NCBI GenBank assembly: GCA_019614645.1
Contig: JABWDB010000001.1
Coordinates: 7,748,001-7,812,000 of the forward strand
DNA from: Stratiolaelaps scimitus
Lineage: Eukaryota; Arthropoda; Arachnida; Mesostigmata; Laelapidae
DNA length: 64,000 bases
Reading direction: 5' to 3'
The notes beneath the pieces were generated by a model, which worked only from the letters and a program-made list of their open reading frames with translations, was not told the origin of the DNA and searched no databases. The translations under genes were made by a program, and so were the position numbers. Shown piece after piece: positions 36,730 to 47,387 of the stretch (its first letter is position 1; each line of letters opens with the position of its first letter).

Positions 36730-39700
36730 GTGTTTATCGCTTGAATTCGAATATACCACGAGTAAAAAAGGACTAACCTCCCCCTATTATTATGGCTTGT
36801 CGGATGAGAAGAGATATGGCGGAACGGGCTGGCGTGTAGAGAGGCGAGATCTTTAAGGGAATATCACGCAGTACCGTCGGCACGCAAGCGGGAGCGACCA
36901 AAGGCGTATAAAGGCAGGAGGCAAAGGGGGGTCAACCAGTAGCTTCATCGACCGGGGTAAAAATAAAGGTGAGGACGAGAATCGGGATAAGGGATCGGGG
37001 GCGAGTTATCGGAAGGCCGCGGGGAACGAATCGGGCTAATTCCCGATAAGGCACGATGATGACTGGCGTGCTGGGCGGTAACGCCTAACGCTGACGCCGA
37101 GTTCCCGGAAGAGGCCAGAGTTCTGTCATCCTGTTGTCCGAGGCCCTAGGTTCCATCAGGGCTCCGCCCGGGTCTGCCTCGTTCCGCACGTTCACAGCGG
37201 GGCGGGTGCCGTCGACTGCATTTTGCTATTCAGGAAAATATTCCCTAGTAAACGTAGCCGGGCTACCGCGGCTGTCGGGCGATAGTGTGAAGCTCGCGCT
37301 TAAAGCCTCACTGAGGAACTCTTTCTGCTCGGCTCCCACCATGGGTAACTCCCTTTACAGCAGTGATAGCTGTGGTAGAAGTGTAAGTGGCGATAGTTTT
37401 AGTGGTACAATAGCCCGCACGCTGTTTGCTGGACGAAACTGCTCATACATAATAGTTTCGGCTCAACCCGCTTCCGCTGGCTTGCGCTTGGGACCTTTAC
37501 TTTCACCCGTCTTTGTCTGCGTGAGGTGTTGTAATCCGACGGAGGTCGGCTTGGCTGAGGGTTGAGGAAGCGGAGAGCACGACGTTTTAAAAAACAAAAC
37601 GTATAACGATTGCCCAGTGAGTAGAAAGGACAATTGGTCACATAGAGTTGCTGAAGCCACAGCGTAGATCCTGCATCGACCACTGACACTTCGGCAGGGT
37701 CGGAGGCGATGGGCGGTGACGCAAAAGAATTTATCGATTCTCGTTTGCTGTATTCCCAAACATGATGACGAGATATATGCAACGAACACACATGCCGAAC
37801 ATGTCGGTTGCTCTCACGCCAAAATAGTACAGTGAATTGTGAAGTAGCAATTATGTTATATTTGAAGGCGGGATGACATCATAGTGTAGAAAGGATTCCA
37901 GGGAAATGTGCTGTGTGACGTTCGCAACGACGTCGTGTCATTGCCTACACGTGCCTCGGGACATTCTTGTGTCTAACGGATCCAGCCGTACAGTCCGTTG
38001 ACATTCCTGTTCTTAACAGTCCAGCCCGCGTACAACACTAGGTAAAAGTTAGGCTCGACAAGAAGGGCGGGACGGGACGGGACGAGAGGGGTGGATGGGA
38101 TAGCAGACTACGTGTGTAACAGCAAGTTGTCGAAACTCGTCCCGCATAGTATGGACGCCCAACAATCCAGCAAAGAACGTTCGCGTCTCGAAACAACGCG
38201 GCTTTCCTGTACAATGCCGGCTGCCTGCAAAACCTCGTTGGCTGGGACAGGGTACACCGACGATGACCTTCTTAGCGTAGTGGCGCTGCCTCGGTGCGGC
38301 GACAGCAGCAGCATCAACAGCGGGCGATGGAGCAGGGCAGGGCGTTTCCAGCAGTAAAACAGTTTTGTGTTGCCAGCGGTGGCAGCAGCCAGCCGAGTGT
38401 CGAGTGAAAGGGCAAGAAGGCCGAGTGAGAGGCTGGCTCCCTGCTTGCCAGGCGTCCGTGGGTCCGTTCGTGCGTCCGTCCGTCCGCCACAGTTGCAACA
38501 AGGTTGCACCGTCGGTCGGAGATGGGGTGGCAGCCGTCGTTCTTCGTCGTTTCGTTCTTCGCTTTCCTTTCGTTCACAGATCTCTCCCCCCTCCCCTCCT
38601 GCCATGGTGCTTCGTCCGTCGAACAGCCGGTCGGGCCAACGGCCAGGGAGGCAGCTGCTGACGTGTCGATGGGCTGTTGACCGGGAGTGGGCCACGTCTG
38701 TTTTTGGTCCCCCTGTTACCCGTCGACGGACCGTCCGACCAAAGCGGCAACATTCTTCGTCTCACTCGCCCGTAGTACTCGCGGACCAAGGATTTGCTTG
38801 CAACTGCAAGTCCCGGCCACCGAAATACCGTTATACCCAGTCGCACCCCCGAGCCCCCCACATAGACTATACCTTTTCTTTGTAACCATGGCGAGTAGCA
38901 AACGCTCTCCATCGGGCCACATGACGAGAAGTCTCTACTAAACGGACGGAAGGCTAGGAGCAGCGTTAGATCTCCCTAGAGAAAAGCAGCTGTAGTCAGC
39001 CGCTGGCCAAATGGTTCTGCCCCCTGGCGTAAAGATAGCGATGCCTTGATGGGCCCGCTGTTTCGGTCGAACGGCGGGCACTTTTGCGCATATCGCGTAC
39101 CCCGTGCGACTTACTAAGCTGCTCTGGCGAAAGCATCGCTATTCGCTGAACGTAGGTTCAAGGTTCGCAGCCCATTTCGACGGTTAGGACCCACAGATAA
39201 AACGGTTTGCCGCCGAGATATATACATATTGTGCCACAGCGGAGTCTGCTCACGGCACCAAGCAAAGGATACCGCGAAAAGAAAGCTGCGCTGTGAGGCT
39301 CCACGGCTGAACTCGACCGGGACGTTTTTGAAGAAGCCAAACCAAGTCCGTAAGTAAAGAGTCTCCTGGGAAGGGGCCAAGCAGTGCGCGCAAGTCTCTG
39401 TGCATGAATTGTCTTACTTGCACACGCGGCGGTGTCACCAAGGGAAGAGGAACGCCTTTAGTGCGGGGACTTGCTAGTGGTCGTGGTGATCAAAGCGTAA
39501 TGGAGCACGCAATGGACCGTCCAGGCTTGGGTTAATCTTTACGCGAGAGGGTCGTAGCTATGGGTTAAGAGTTAAGTGAAATGCCAGGACCAAGCCGACA
39601 GTTGCGGGGAGGGAGCGCGACCTGCGGTGGTTTCACGAGGGGATTCTATGACTCGTGGCTGTGTCACTGCTTTTATGGCCATCCCTCTCGGGTTGAAAAC

Positions 39701-42446
39701 CGTACCGAACCTTGGGGAGTTTCGGGAGGCGACCATGGTTCGCCTCTCGTGGCTGATGCATCGTTTTGCTTTGCCTGTGATTTCTCGAGGTCTTGCTGTT
39801 TTTCTTTTTTGTCCCCTTGGATGTCTATAGGATTTGCTATTTCTTCGACAATGTTAACACCGCTTTGCCCATTTCGTATCGCCACAGGGCATATAACTCA
39901 CCCATACGACTTCCTTTCATTACGAACGACGTGATCCTCGACTCTGGGTTCGTAGGGAGGAGAGAGAGAGCGATCCGAATGAAAGACGAGACGGCAACAG
40001 CAACTGGCATGAGCTAGCCTCCCCATCGCCGAGCTTGTCCAGCAAAAAGGCGGCCAGACAACCCCAGTTGACTGTCGGGAATAGCTGTCCATTTGTATCA
40101 CAAACGAATTTCTCATTTCCTTCCTACCATCGTCGTCGTCGTCGCCATGGATTTTAGGAGAGAAAGAGACGGTGGCAGAAATAAATGCGAAATTGCCAGG
40201 GTTTAGCAAGATTTCGATAGCGGAGTAATAGGAGACCTGAGGAGTATTCAGAACTTCATAAGCCGCTGCCAAAAATCCTCCAGGAGATGTTTGGAATTAT
40301 CGCCCATGGTATGATGTCATGAACGATGGAATAATTATTGTACAAGAGTTAGGGAAAATTCGGACCATATTATTGCAGGACACGAATACGCGTGAAAGTT
40401 GGCAGTGAATACGAGATTAGTCCACAGGATTAATTTGTACAAATGTAAACATGCTATGGATCGATATTTGTAGGAACGTTATTGTTATTATTATAATTGT
40501 AATTCTTACTATTATTACTAATAACAATTCTCTACGTCACCTGGTCAATACACTCACTGTAATAGCCCATAGATACCACTACGCTGTTAGTAAATGAACA
40601 CTTGACGGTCCCGGTCAGTGCCCCAAGTCTAAATCGATTCTGGGTTTAGTCAGGAAGAGTCTGACACTACCATGCAAATACCTTAGTTAATGCAAGCGAA
40701 CACGGCCATCAGTGAATCAGTACGATGGCACGTATGACTTACATGAACTGGCACATATCAAAAAAGTCTCTAGGATCGAACGAGGTAAAGTCGGCAACTT
40801 CACAGATTAATCGAACGCGACCTGGTCAGTCGTAGACGAGCGGACACTGTTGGCACAAACAGACTCCCGGAGAGCACGGTTGCCTGCAGACAGCAAAACA
40901 TAGACACGAACATATGCGCGCAAACCACAGAACGGTAGATTTCAATGAGTCGTGCCCTTCGATCTATGGCTCTACTGAGCCTGCCTCGAGTAAGTCCAAA
41001 CTTGACGAACTCCTTTTGCAACCCACATTGTCACAGAACTCGCCTGGTAACCTTACCGTACGTAAGGTGCAACGGACGCTAAGGCCATACGGTGAAACCC
41101 AATTCTGCCGTGATCCAAATCCCTCAGCAAACTACTGGAGGCAAATATGGCGATTTCATTACGAATACAATTATTGTAATGGCCTCCCACTGGAACCAAA
41201 ACTAGGGAGAGAGAGAGAGCGTACTAACTGATCTACTACGGCAATCAACTGCCGGGGTGCTCATAACATAATACACAGCTGTTATAGTGGCTGATAGAGA
41301 CAAAAATTAAACTAAATAATTGCATTCTACCGGGAGGCACGAAATTATGAATACTACTGCAACAACAACAACAGCCTTCAAAACAACTAAATCTATAATA
41401 TTTATATGTTACACACCATGCGTATGCACACCATAGATACACAGGTAAAGACACAGGCCAAGAAATTCGTCGAGAACGTTTCTAGCGCATTTGCCGTCCC
41501 TCGATCGAGGCAGAACGATGAATGTTCTAGTTCCGAGAGCGATCGAAAGACACAAAGCGAAGGCAAAACGAAGAGACATTCTCATAACGATAACTATTCA
41601 GGACAGCAGTAGTAGTAGTACCCGAGTAGCAGTGGTAGCTGTAGAAGGAGTTCCACAATTCGCCCTGGAAGGAGACCATTAAAATGCAATGGTCTTCTCC
41701 TCCTCCTCCGCGTGTGTCGAGAAACAACGACGATCCGAACACAATCGTTCGTTCGTTCGCTCGCAGCGCCCAACGGGTAGGTGCGCAAGGCCTCCTGAGG
41801 AGGGAACTCCTTCGTATGACTGACAACGCGTTCGGGGCATTGCAGCATGGACGGCTCCGGGGCTTGCGGTTGTGCTGAGCCCCCGGAGCGCGCGGCTTTC
41901 TACAAGCAACCGCAGCCGACAGAAGCCGCCAGACAATGCGTAATAGCAGCAACAAACAGGAGCGGTAGCAGTGTACATCGGGAGACTCCGCTGGCTGGTT
42001 TTTTGTTGTTGTTTCCCCCGATCGATGTGTTGCCCTCGTTCCGTTCGTGCATCCCTCTCTGCTTATTCCTCCTCGCTCCTCCGCTATCATCGTCGCTCAT
42101 TGGTAATCTCATTCCTCTCGGCCAGCCCAATAGTCCTCGGCTCTTTCAGCTTCAGTGACGCCGATCCGAATTCCCACTCGGCGATTCCCTGCAGACTCAT
42201 CCATTCAGCCACAATTTATCATTTGTTTTTCGATTTTGCTTTCAACTGCTTTCAATTCCAGGATGATATCGACCTTATTCATACGAGTAGTGTCGTCGCG
42301 TGCAAAGTTAACTACGAAAACGGCGCAATCTGTTTCGGCAGGCGCGGACGAGGCCCCAAGGGGGAAAACATGGTGGCGCAGTTCGAGACAGGTCGAGAGA
42401 GAGAAATGATCGCCTCACTCAGGCGACCACTGTCTAGAGGTGCCAA

Positions 42447-42472
42447 GTGAAAATGACATTTGTCATTTTCAC
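42447..42472. repeat. Perfect 12-bp inverted repeat with 2-nt loop
   Basis: GTGAAAATGACA is followed by TT and then TGTCATTTTCAC, a perfect near-palindrome of 26 nt. It lies about 1.3 kb upstream of the first coding exon, probably in the 5' intron. Confidence 0.85.
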
Positions 42473-43016
42473 ACAGACACATTCAAGCGACGAGGAAAGA
42501 ATGCCTACCTAGAAAATTAGTAGGACACCCTAGCAAATGCATACCGCGTGATTAGGTTATCTCTACGCACCGAGACACGAGAAACTGTAACTGTCTATCC
42601 AACACGTGTTTAGCGAAGTCCTACACAGTGACAGCGTAGACGCCGGGCGCAATTCGAGTGAAAGCGGTGGCTCAGCGCATATACATGCGCTGAGCAGTTT
42701 GGCGTTACTAATCGTCGACATTATCACAACTAGCGCATATGCAAGTCTAGCTATTCGTAAAGAGCCGTGCGGGCGTAGAGGCTTCCCGGTGGAACCAGCA
42801 GAGAGAAGAAGACGAACATGCTCGCTTGGAGTCACTATTTTTGAATTGTTTATATGAGTGCATAACTACGACCAATTATCTAACGATATGAATGCTAGAG
42901 TGTGTTATAAACACGGGCGTCTTGTGTTGATATTTTTACCATTTTTATGCATGGCTGTACAGGCATGCTAAATGTCCTTGATGTAGAATATGTATCTATG
43001 TAATGATCCAATTTAC

Positions 43017-43040
43017 ATATATATATATATATATATATAT
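43017..43040 (+). repeat. (AT)n microsatellite
   Basis: About 24 nt of uninterrupted AT about 0.7 kb upstream of the first coding exon. Confidence 0.9.
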
Positions 43041-43740
43041 GTTCGAACTTGGACATACATCATACACGTATAATGTGTGTGCATATGTGTATGTGTGTGT
43101 TCCGTTGGTAGTCCTAGTGGTATTTCATATCTACGGAGTCATATAGGCCAGGTCGAGAAAACGCAAACGATTTGCTATCCTGTATCTTGGATTGGTTATC
43201 CTCGGTAGAGGCTACGGATGGCGCTATCTGATACGTATTTTATGTCGACGGCTACAGAAGCGATTGAGATCTGGTTTCTCCGGATAGCGGCCTACTAAAT
43301 GCTGCTCGCCCAATCGTGTAGAATGCGTATAGAAAAAGCACCATGTATTCGAAGAATACAGTAGTAATAGTAATAACAATAACAATAAATACTATTGTTA
43401 TTATAAATACACTATAAATGGCGCACGTGCAAAAACTCACGTTTGAAAATAGCCGAACCGATGATTGCTCATCTGTTTGGTGAAGCTAGACGCGAAGTGA
43501 CGCCACGCCGTCGACGTCCATGCAACTGATATGTGCCCTGTATTGAGTGGTCAAAAGGTTCAACTGTACGCGTCAACAAGGGCAGTTCGGTTCGTCTGAT
43601 AGAATTGCGTCATAAGGGATCGTCGATCTTTTGGCATTGCAGTAAGATATTTTGCCTGGATAGCATGTCGCTTATAGACTATTATAGTTATGATGGTGAT
43701 TATCAATCATCGCCGCAAACTGTTTGATTGTTGATTTCTT

Positions 43741-43770
43741 ATTTTCTTTTGCCACCGTCTTCTCGCTGCA
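43741..43770 (+). promoter_or_regulatory. Splice acceptor before the first coding exon
   Basis: A pyrimidine-rich stretch (TTTTCTTTTGCC, then CCGTCTTCTCG) ends in CTGCAG at 43,770, a strong 3' splice site. It implies that exon 1 as given here has an upstream non-coding exon, and that 43,771-43,809 is 5' untranslated sequence (or coding, if an upstream exon supplies an in-frame start). Confidence 0.65.
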
Positions 43771-43809
43771 GGTGTCGTGTTGTTGTTGTTGTTGTCGCCG
43801 CACAGCGCG

Positions 43810-44059
43810 ATGCGGCTTCCGGTGGCTCGCGGCCAGCGGCTCTCCGTGCGGCTGCGCCGTCTACAGCATCTGCACCGACATCTGCCGCCGATTAGCCGTT
43901 TGCTTCTGCTGCTGTGGGTATTCACGACGACATTGCTGGATCGAGCCGCCGCATCGTTTAACTGCCATCAAAGCTGTCACTGCATTTGGCGGAATGGGAA
44001 AATGTCGGCCACGTGCACGGAGCTCGGACTTGCCGCGCTGCCAACAGAGCTCGATGAAG
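43810..44059 (+). CDS. Kekkon-like LRR-Ig transmembrane protein, exon 1 (signal peptide and LRRNT)
   Basis: First coding exon of a type I cell-surface protein, residues 1-83 plus one base (phase 1). The chosen start is the ATG at 43,810. The frame is open further 5' to the acceptor, but no other ATG precedes it. Residues 1-30 are rich in Arg and His, residues 31-43 form a hydrophobic LLLLLW-VF-TLL core, and signal cleavage is likely after the Ala triplet at 46-48. This makes an unusually long n-region, so a start in an upstream exon is not excluded. Four cysteines at 52, 56, 58 and 69 (C-x3-C-x-C-x10-C) form the LRR N-terminal cap typical of extracellular LRR proteins. The donor is GTAAGT after GATGAAG. 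The join to exon 2 reads ELDEG-VQVLNMS, the usual passage from LRRNT to LRR1 in kekkons. Reading through the donor would stop at a TAG at 44,083-44,085. Confidence 0.82.
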
Positions 44060-45027
44060 GTAAGTGTGGCAATCTGACCACATAGCCAGTACGGTGTACA
44101 ATACAATATTGCTGTATTGGATAGCTGCTGGTTTAGATGGGCTTATGCTGTAAAGTGGTGCAGGTGGACTAACATATAATACGATCCGATAAACAATAGA
44201 AGAGAGTGTAGCTGAGAACTGGTTGATTAGTTAGTTAACTAGAACTATTAGTAATTCTATTGTATAGCGGGAATTGAACACAGGGGTAATGTTTCAGGGT
44301 GCATAAAAGTGTAGGTGTATATTGCTATACAATGCATGGGGTAGAGACACCAAGGCTATAGCCTGATGGAGAAAATACAATGATTCACGTAACTAATGAC
44401 GTCGAATAATTGTTGGGATACTTGTGTTAGACAACCGAAGGGATATATGAATTGATTTGGCACTTATCTGACCTCACAACTAATACATAGGTCAGCTATT
44501 TTGAAGTCATGGCTGAAGCAACCCATGCCCGAATCGAGGGTCTGACGCTTCCGTAAATGTCTTTACCGCGACTGAAACCAAGAACATATGCAATAAATTT
44601 TCAAACATAGCAAAAAAAGGCAAGACCGTAAAAAATTGAAAAGATTTAAACTTGAGAAGATAAACTTTGCCTGCGAGTAGGTAGCAAGTGTCACCTTTCA
44701 AGAACATTTTCCATTCATTTCATTTGATATACGGGATACCATATAATTAGAGCGACAGCCCAACTGTTTCCACCGTTACTTAGTTACACAATATGTCTAT
44801 ATATAATATATATTTTTTTAATCATTTACCTCTGTTTTATTCTAGTATTCTACTTGTAATTGCGAATAATTCTGTGCCGCGTTATTTTTTATTCTCGTCT
44901 GGCTAAGGCCAAAAAAAGACATCTCTACTCTGACAGTAGCATGGCGCGATTGTTCGTAAACATATTTAGCCGTTTTTGTTGTTCCCTCTCCGACAATGCC
45001 TCTGTATTTTTCGGCATTTTGTTACAG
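44060..45027 (+). other. Intron 1
   Basis: 968 nt, GTAAGT to TTACAG. The acceptor is preceded by a good pyrimidine tract (TTTTGTTGTTCCCTCTCC and further T runs). The interior is AT-rich. I see no gene or interspersed repeat in it. Confidence 0.8.
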
Positions 45028-45273
45028 GCGTTCAGGTGCTGAACATGTCGTTGAACAATCTGAAGGCACTGCAGAACAACCAGGTGGCGAACGCGGGCCT
45101 CGTCAACCTACAAAAGCTCTACCTTAGTCAAAATGAGCTACGCGAGCTCCAGGAGCACGCCTTCTATAAGATGAATAACCTTGTTGAGCTAGACCTCAGC
45201 TACAACAAACTTGGCGCCGTGCCTACAAATGCCTTCAAACACCTTGTCAACCTTCGGCACCTTTTACTGAAAG
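45028..45273 (+). CDS. Kekkon-like LRR-Ig transmembrane protein, exon 2 (LRR1-LRR3)
   Basis: Residues 84-165 plus one base, entered and left in phase 1. The exon encodes three leucine-rich repeats, recognisable by LxxLxLxxNxL: VQVLNMSLNNL (85-95), LQKLYLSQNEL (111-121) and LVELDLSYNKL (135-145), each followed by an aF-type spacer such as EHAFYKM and TNAFKHL. The fourth repeat starts with LRHLLLKG and is completed in exon 3. An NMS N-glycosylation site is at residue 89. LRRs of this class form the curved extracellular ligand-binding surface; kekkon relatives act by binding other receptors at the membrane (Drosophila Kek1 with EGFR is the known example). The specific partner here cannot be told. 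The donor is AAAG followed by GTAAGT. Confidence 0.92.
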
Positions 45274-45699
45274 GTAAGTCCGCGATGCCCAAAAGAGATC
45301 GAAGACTGTTGACAAACTAGTAAGCTGCGAAAGAACCGATTGTTTTGAACGTATTCCCATTTGCCTTAATGAAATGCATGGGAGTGTAACAAGGCGTATG
45401 TGATTAATGCTCAAGGGACACATTCAACTCAATTTGCTCTCAATATACTAGATCCTAATGTTGATACGAAATAATGATTAGTTCTCCCAGGCTGAGCAGA
45501 AACCAGCACGTGTCAGGCACAAGGTCTGATATAAGTAGTGCACTGTAAACGAAGCATCTATAATAAAAATTATTGAATAGTACTGAATTATATATCATAC
45601 AATAGTTTTATAATAGTACCATACGTGCCATACATATTTCTTATTCACAGCATCGATCACTGTCTAATTATATATTACTACAATTGCATGCGATCCCAG
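45274..45699 (+). other. Intron 2
   Basis: 426 nt, AT-rich, GTAAGT to CCCAG. The acceptor has a weak pyrimidine tract, but the protein join (LLLKG-NPISVL) is what the LRR pattern requires. Nothing else is seen in it. Confidence 0.8.
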
Positions 45700-45961
45700 G
45701 CAATCCTATCTCGGTATTAGAAGACTCGTCGTTCGCTCACCTGCGCAGCCTTAGTGTGCTCGAATTGAGTACGTGCAAGATCGAGACTGTCGCACGAGAC
45801 GCATTCGCACAGCTAGAGAGTCTACAGGTGCTCAAGCTTGACGACAACCTGATCCGCTTCATATCCGCGCATACGATGGCGCCGCTTACCAAGTTGCACG
45901 GGATCTCGCTCGATGGCAACGCCTGGATCTGTGACTGCCGGTTGCGACCTTTCAGAGACTG
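45700..45961 (+). CDS. Kekkon-like LRR-Ig transmembrane protein, exon 3 (LRR4-LRR6 and start of LRRCT)
   Basis: Residues 166-252 plus two bases, entered in phase 1 and left in phase 2. It completes LRR4 (LRHLLLKGNPI) and adds LRR5 (LSVLELSTCKI, 183-193) and LRR6 (LQVLKLDDNLI, 207-217), then the last repeat LHGISLDGNAW runs into the C-terminal cap. The cap opens with CDC at 243-245, followed by RLRPFRDW, the hallmark start of an LRRCT domain. The Cys at position 191 inside LRR5 also occurs in many kekkon and LRR-Ig relatives (the LSxC pattern), but its role here is unknown. The donor TG followed by GTGAGT splits the Trp-253 codon. Confidence 0.92.
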
Positions 45962-47248
45962 GTGAGTTTGACGTCGCAAGGCAACAGACACAAAAGAGCC
46001 AACTGTCGCCGTTACGAGTACACATCAACATATATGAACGGCGTAAACCGACCTCAACTCGCCCTTTTTCAGTCAAACTTAAATTGAATCTCACCTGTTG
46101 CTGTTGTTATCATCGTCGGCGTTGTCACCGCTGTTATTGTTGTTGTAGTCGCAATCGAAAGGAGGCTAATGTAGCTAGGGATTAGCTACCTGGAACGCGA
46201 GAACGTGCAGTGGTCTGTGCTTCAACTGACCGTGAAATGCATTCATGCGTCTCCAAAAGCCACTTATCTCTTCCATTCTGAGCTGAGGCAACCTCGCCTC
46301 GAGTGATTCTCCCGGGAACTCGCGCTTGCTCTGCTTGTAAATAAAGGGCAGAGGAGGTCTGCTTGGCGAGGAAAACATGAGATGCCCTTTTTGGATTAAA
46401 GAGGACAGCGAAGCGATAGATAAGCCAAGTTTGTAATGGCTGCACGTGCTTTGTAACTAGCATTGAGAAGTTAGCAATTCACTTCAGCAACAAATATCTT
46501 TAGAACTGGCAACAGCCTAGATTCAACGAGGCATGCCTGTAAACAACTCGGAAGGAATTTAGTCCATGAACACTATTTTGATCTCAAGGTAACAACAAAC
46601 GCCCATATGGGTCTAAATATGCGAACGAGCCCCCTGCGCCAGCGATCTATAGACAGATTATTAGAGCTTGTCAAGCTTCGTTTACATGTTGACAAGTCCA
46701 TTTAGATGTTTTGTAGTCACCGAATTCGTGTACAATACATAGAAGAGGGGCATAGTCATCTACTTGAAAATAGGTAGAATAGTGTCGAGCCCGGTGGCCT
46801 GGTTGTGCATTCGCGTGCGCCTTGAAATCGGAGGAGACACGTAGGCGCACGGGGTGAATCCCCACCGTTGCACATTTGCACTAAAGGGGTCCGTCTTATG
46901 AAGCAATACCGAAAGCAGTTCACATGGACGTTAAATGTTGACTGTGAGTTAGCCCAGAAAAATTCCTTTGGTGGTAGAATAGTATATGAGCAGATGGAGA
47001 ATAATTCTCAATTATGAGCTAATTATACATATGTAATCATGTAATTCTGGACAGCATACGGTGCCCCTCCATTATATGATCATGTTAGCTTTGCGCAGGT
47101 GAAACGAAGCCTCGTTGACGCCGATATACACGTATTTTTATCTGTTTCGCGTCGCCGTTTGATGTCGGAGACGTTTCCTAAGTATAATTCCCCTGATGTT
47201 GATCTGATATCCCTCTCACCCCTTCGTTGTGTTCGACTGGTGTTACAG
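45962..47248 (+). other. Intron 3, containing a SINE
   Basis: 1,287 nt, GTGAGT to TTACAG. It contains a TTG/CTG-type triplet-rich patch near 46,098-46,146 and, in sense orientation, the second copy of the tRNA-derived SINE (46,785-46,966). No other gene is seen. Confidence 0.8.
46785..46966 (+). mobile_element. tRNA-derived SINE, copy 2 (in intron 3)
   Basis: About 182 nt homologous to copy 1 at 17,434-17,606, same strand. It keeps the A-box-like segment better (GGTGGCCTGGTTG) but has a diverged B box (GGGTGAATCCC against GGTTCGATCCC in copy 1). The two are therefore independent, aged insertions and not a recent duplication. The shared block downstream of the B box contains CCCCACCGTTGCACATTTGCA, then AAGCAAT. 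It lies in intron 3 of the kekkon-like gene about 280 nt before the acceptor of exon 4. No A-tail or target-site duplication is clear. Confidence 0.7.
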
Positions 47249-47387
47249 GCTATCGCAGCATCATCCCACCTCGTACTCTCCAACTTGCGACCAACCCGAG
47301 ACGATCAAAGGCCTCTCGTGGCAGAAAACACCCGACTCCGTCTTTTCATGCCCGCCCAATTTTACGCTCAACGCTCAAGACTACAAG
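47249..47387 (+). CDS. Kekkon-like LRR-Ig transmembrane protein, exon 4 (LRRCT)
   Basis: Residues 253-299, entered in phase 2 and left in phase 0. The first base completes Trp-253 after FRD, then the exon supplies the remaining LRRCT cysteines at 266 and 287 (pattern CxC-x20-C-x20-C with 243 and 245). It ends in the linker to the Ig domain, including an NFT glycosylation site at 290. The segment PTCDQPETIKGLSW matches the usual LRRCT pattern of a Cys followed by P-x-x-x-x-G. The donor used, AAG followed by GTTCGT, is weak. A better GTAAGG lies 4 nt downstream, but using it would shift the frame in exon 5 and reach TGA after about a dozen codons. The in-frame weak donor is therefore the one that yields the full protein. 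Confidence 0.85.

Larger units (their letters stand above)
33641..38040. other. Upstream non-coding region, block 7 (AT-rich centre)
   Basis: Few and short open frames, none recognised. The part from 34,550 to 36,780 is AT-rich. A C-run lies at 34,489-34,498, two C-runs near 35,803-35,816, and (TA)n arrays at 36,589-36,619 and 36,709-36,729. A 9-bp inverted repeat (CTATTAGGC / GCCTAATAG) lies at 35,057-35,081. No gene is supported. Confidence 0.5.
38041..43740. other. Region immediately upstream of the kekkon-like gene
   Basis: GC-rich at 38,041-39,900 and 41,500-42,850, AT-rich elsewhere. Frames up to 195 codons (minus strand 38,108-38,695) have dense opposite-strand overlap and no recognisable domain. 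A perfect 26-nt hairpin lies at 42,447-42,472 and (AT)n at 43,017-43,040. The splice acceptor at 43,741-43,770 implies that the right part of this block is intron. The promoter and untranslated first exon(s) of the gene are therefore somewhere to the left, but I cannot place them. Confidence 0.45.

Noticed and set aside
38108..38695. A 195-codon minus-strand gene
   Set aside because: The opposite strand is open over nearly the same span (38,365-38,885), composition is GC-rich, and no family features are seen.
43777..43809. Start of exon 1 at 43,777, giving an extra MLLLLLSPHSA segment
   Set aside because: The codon at 43,777 is GTG, not ATG. A nuclear animal gene would start at the ATG at 43,810, unless an upstream exon supplies the start.
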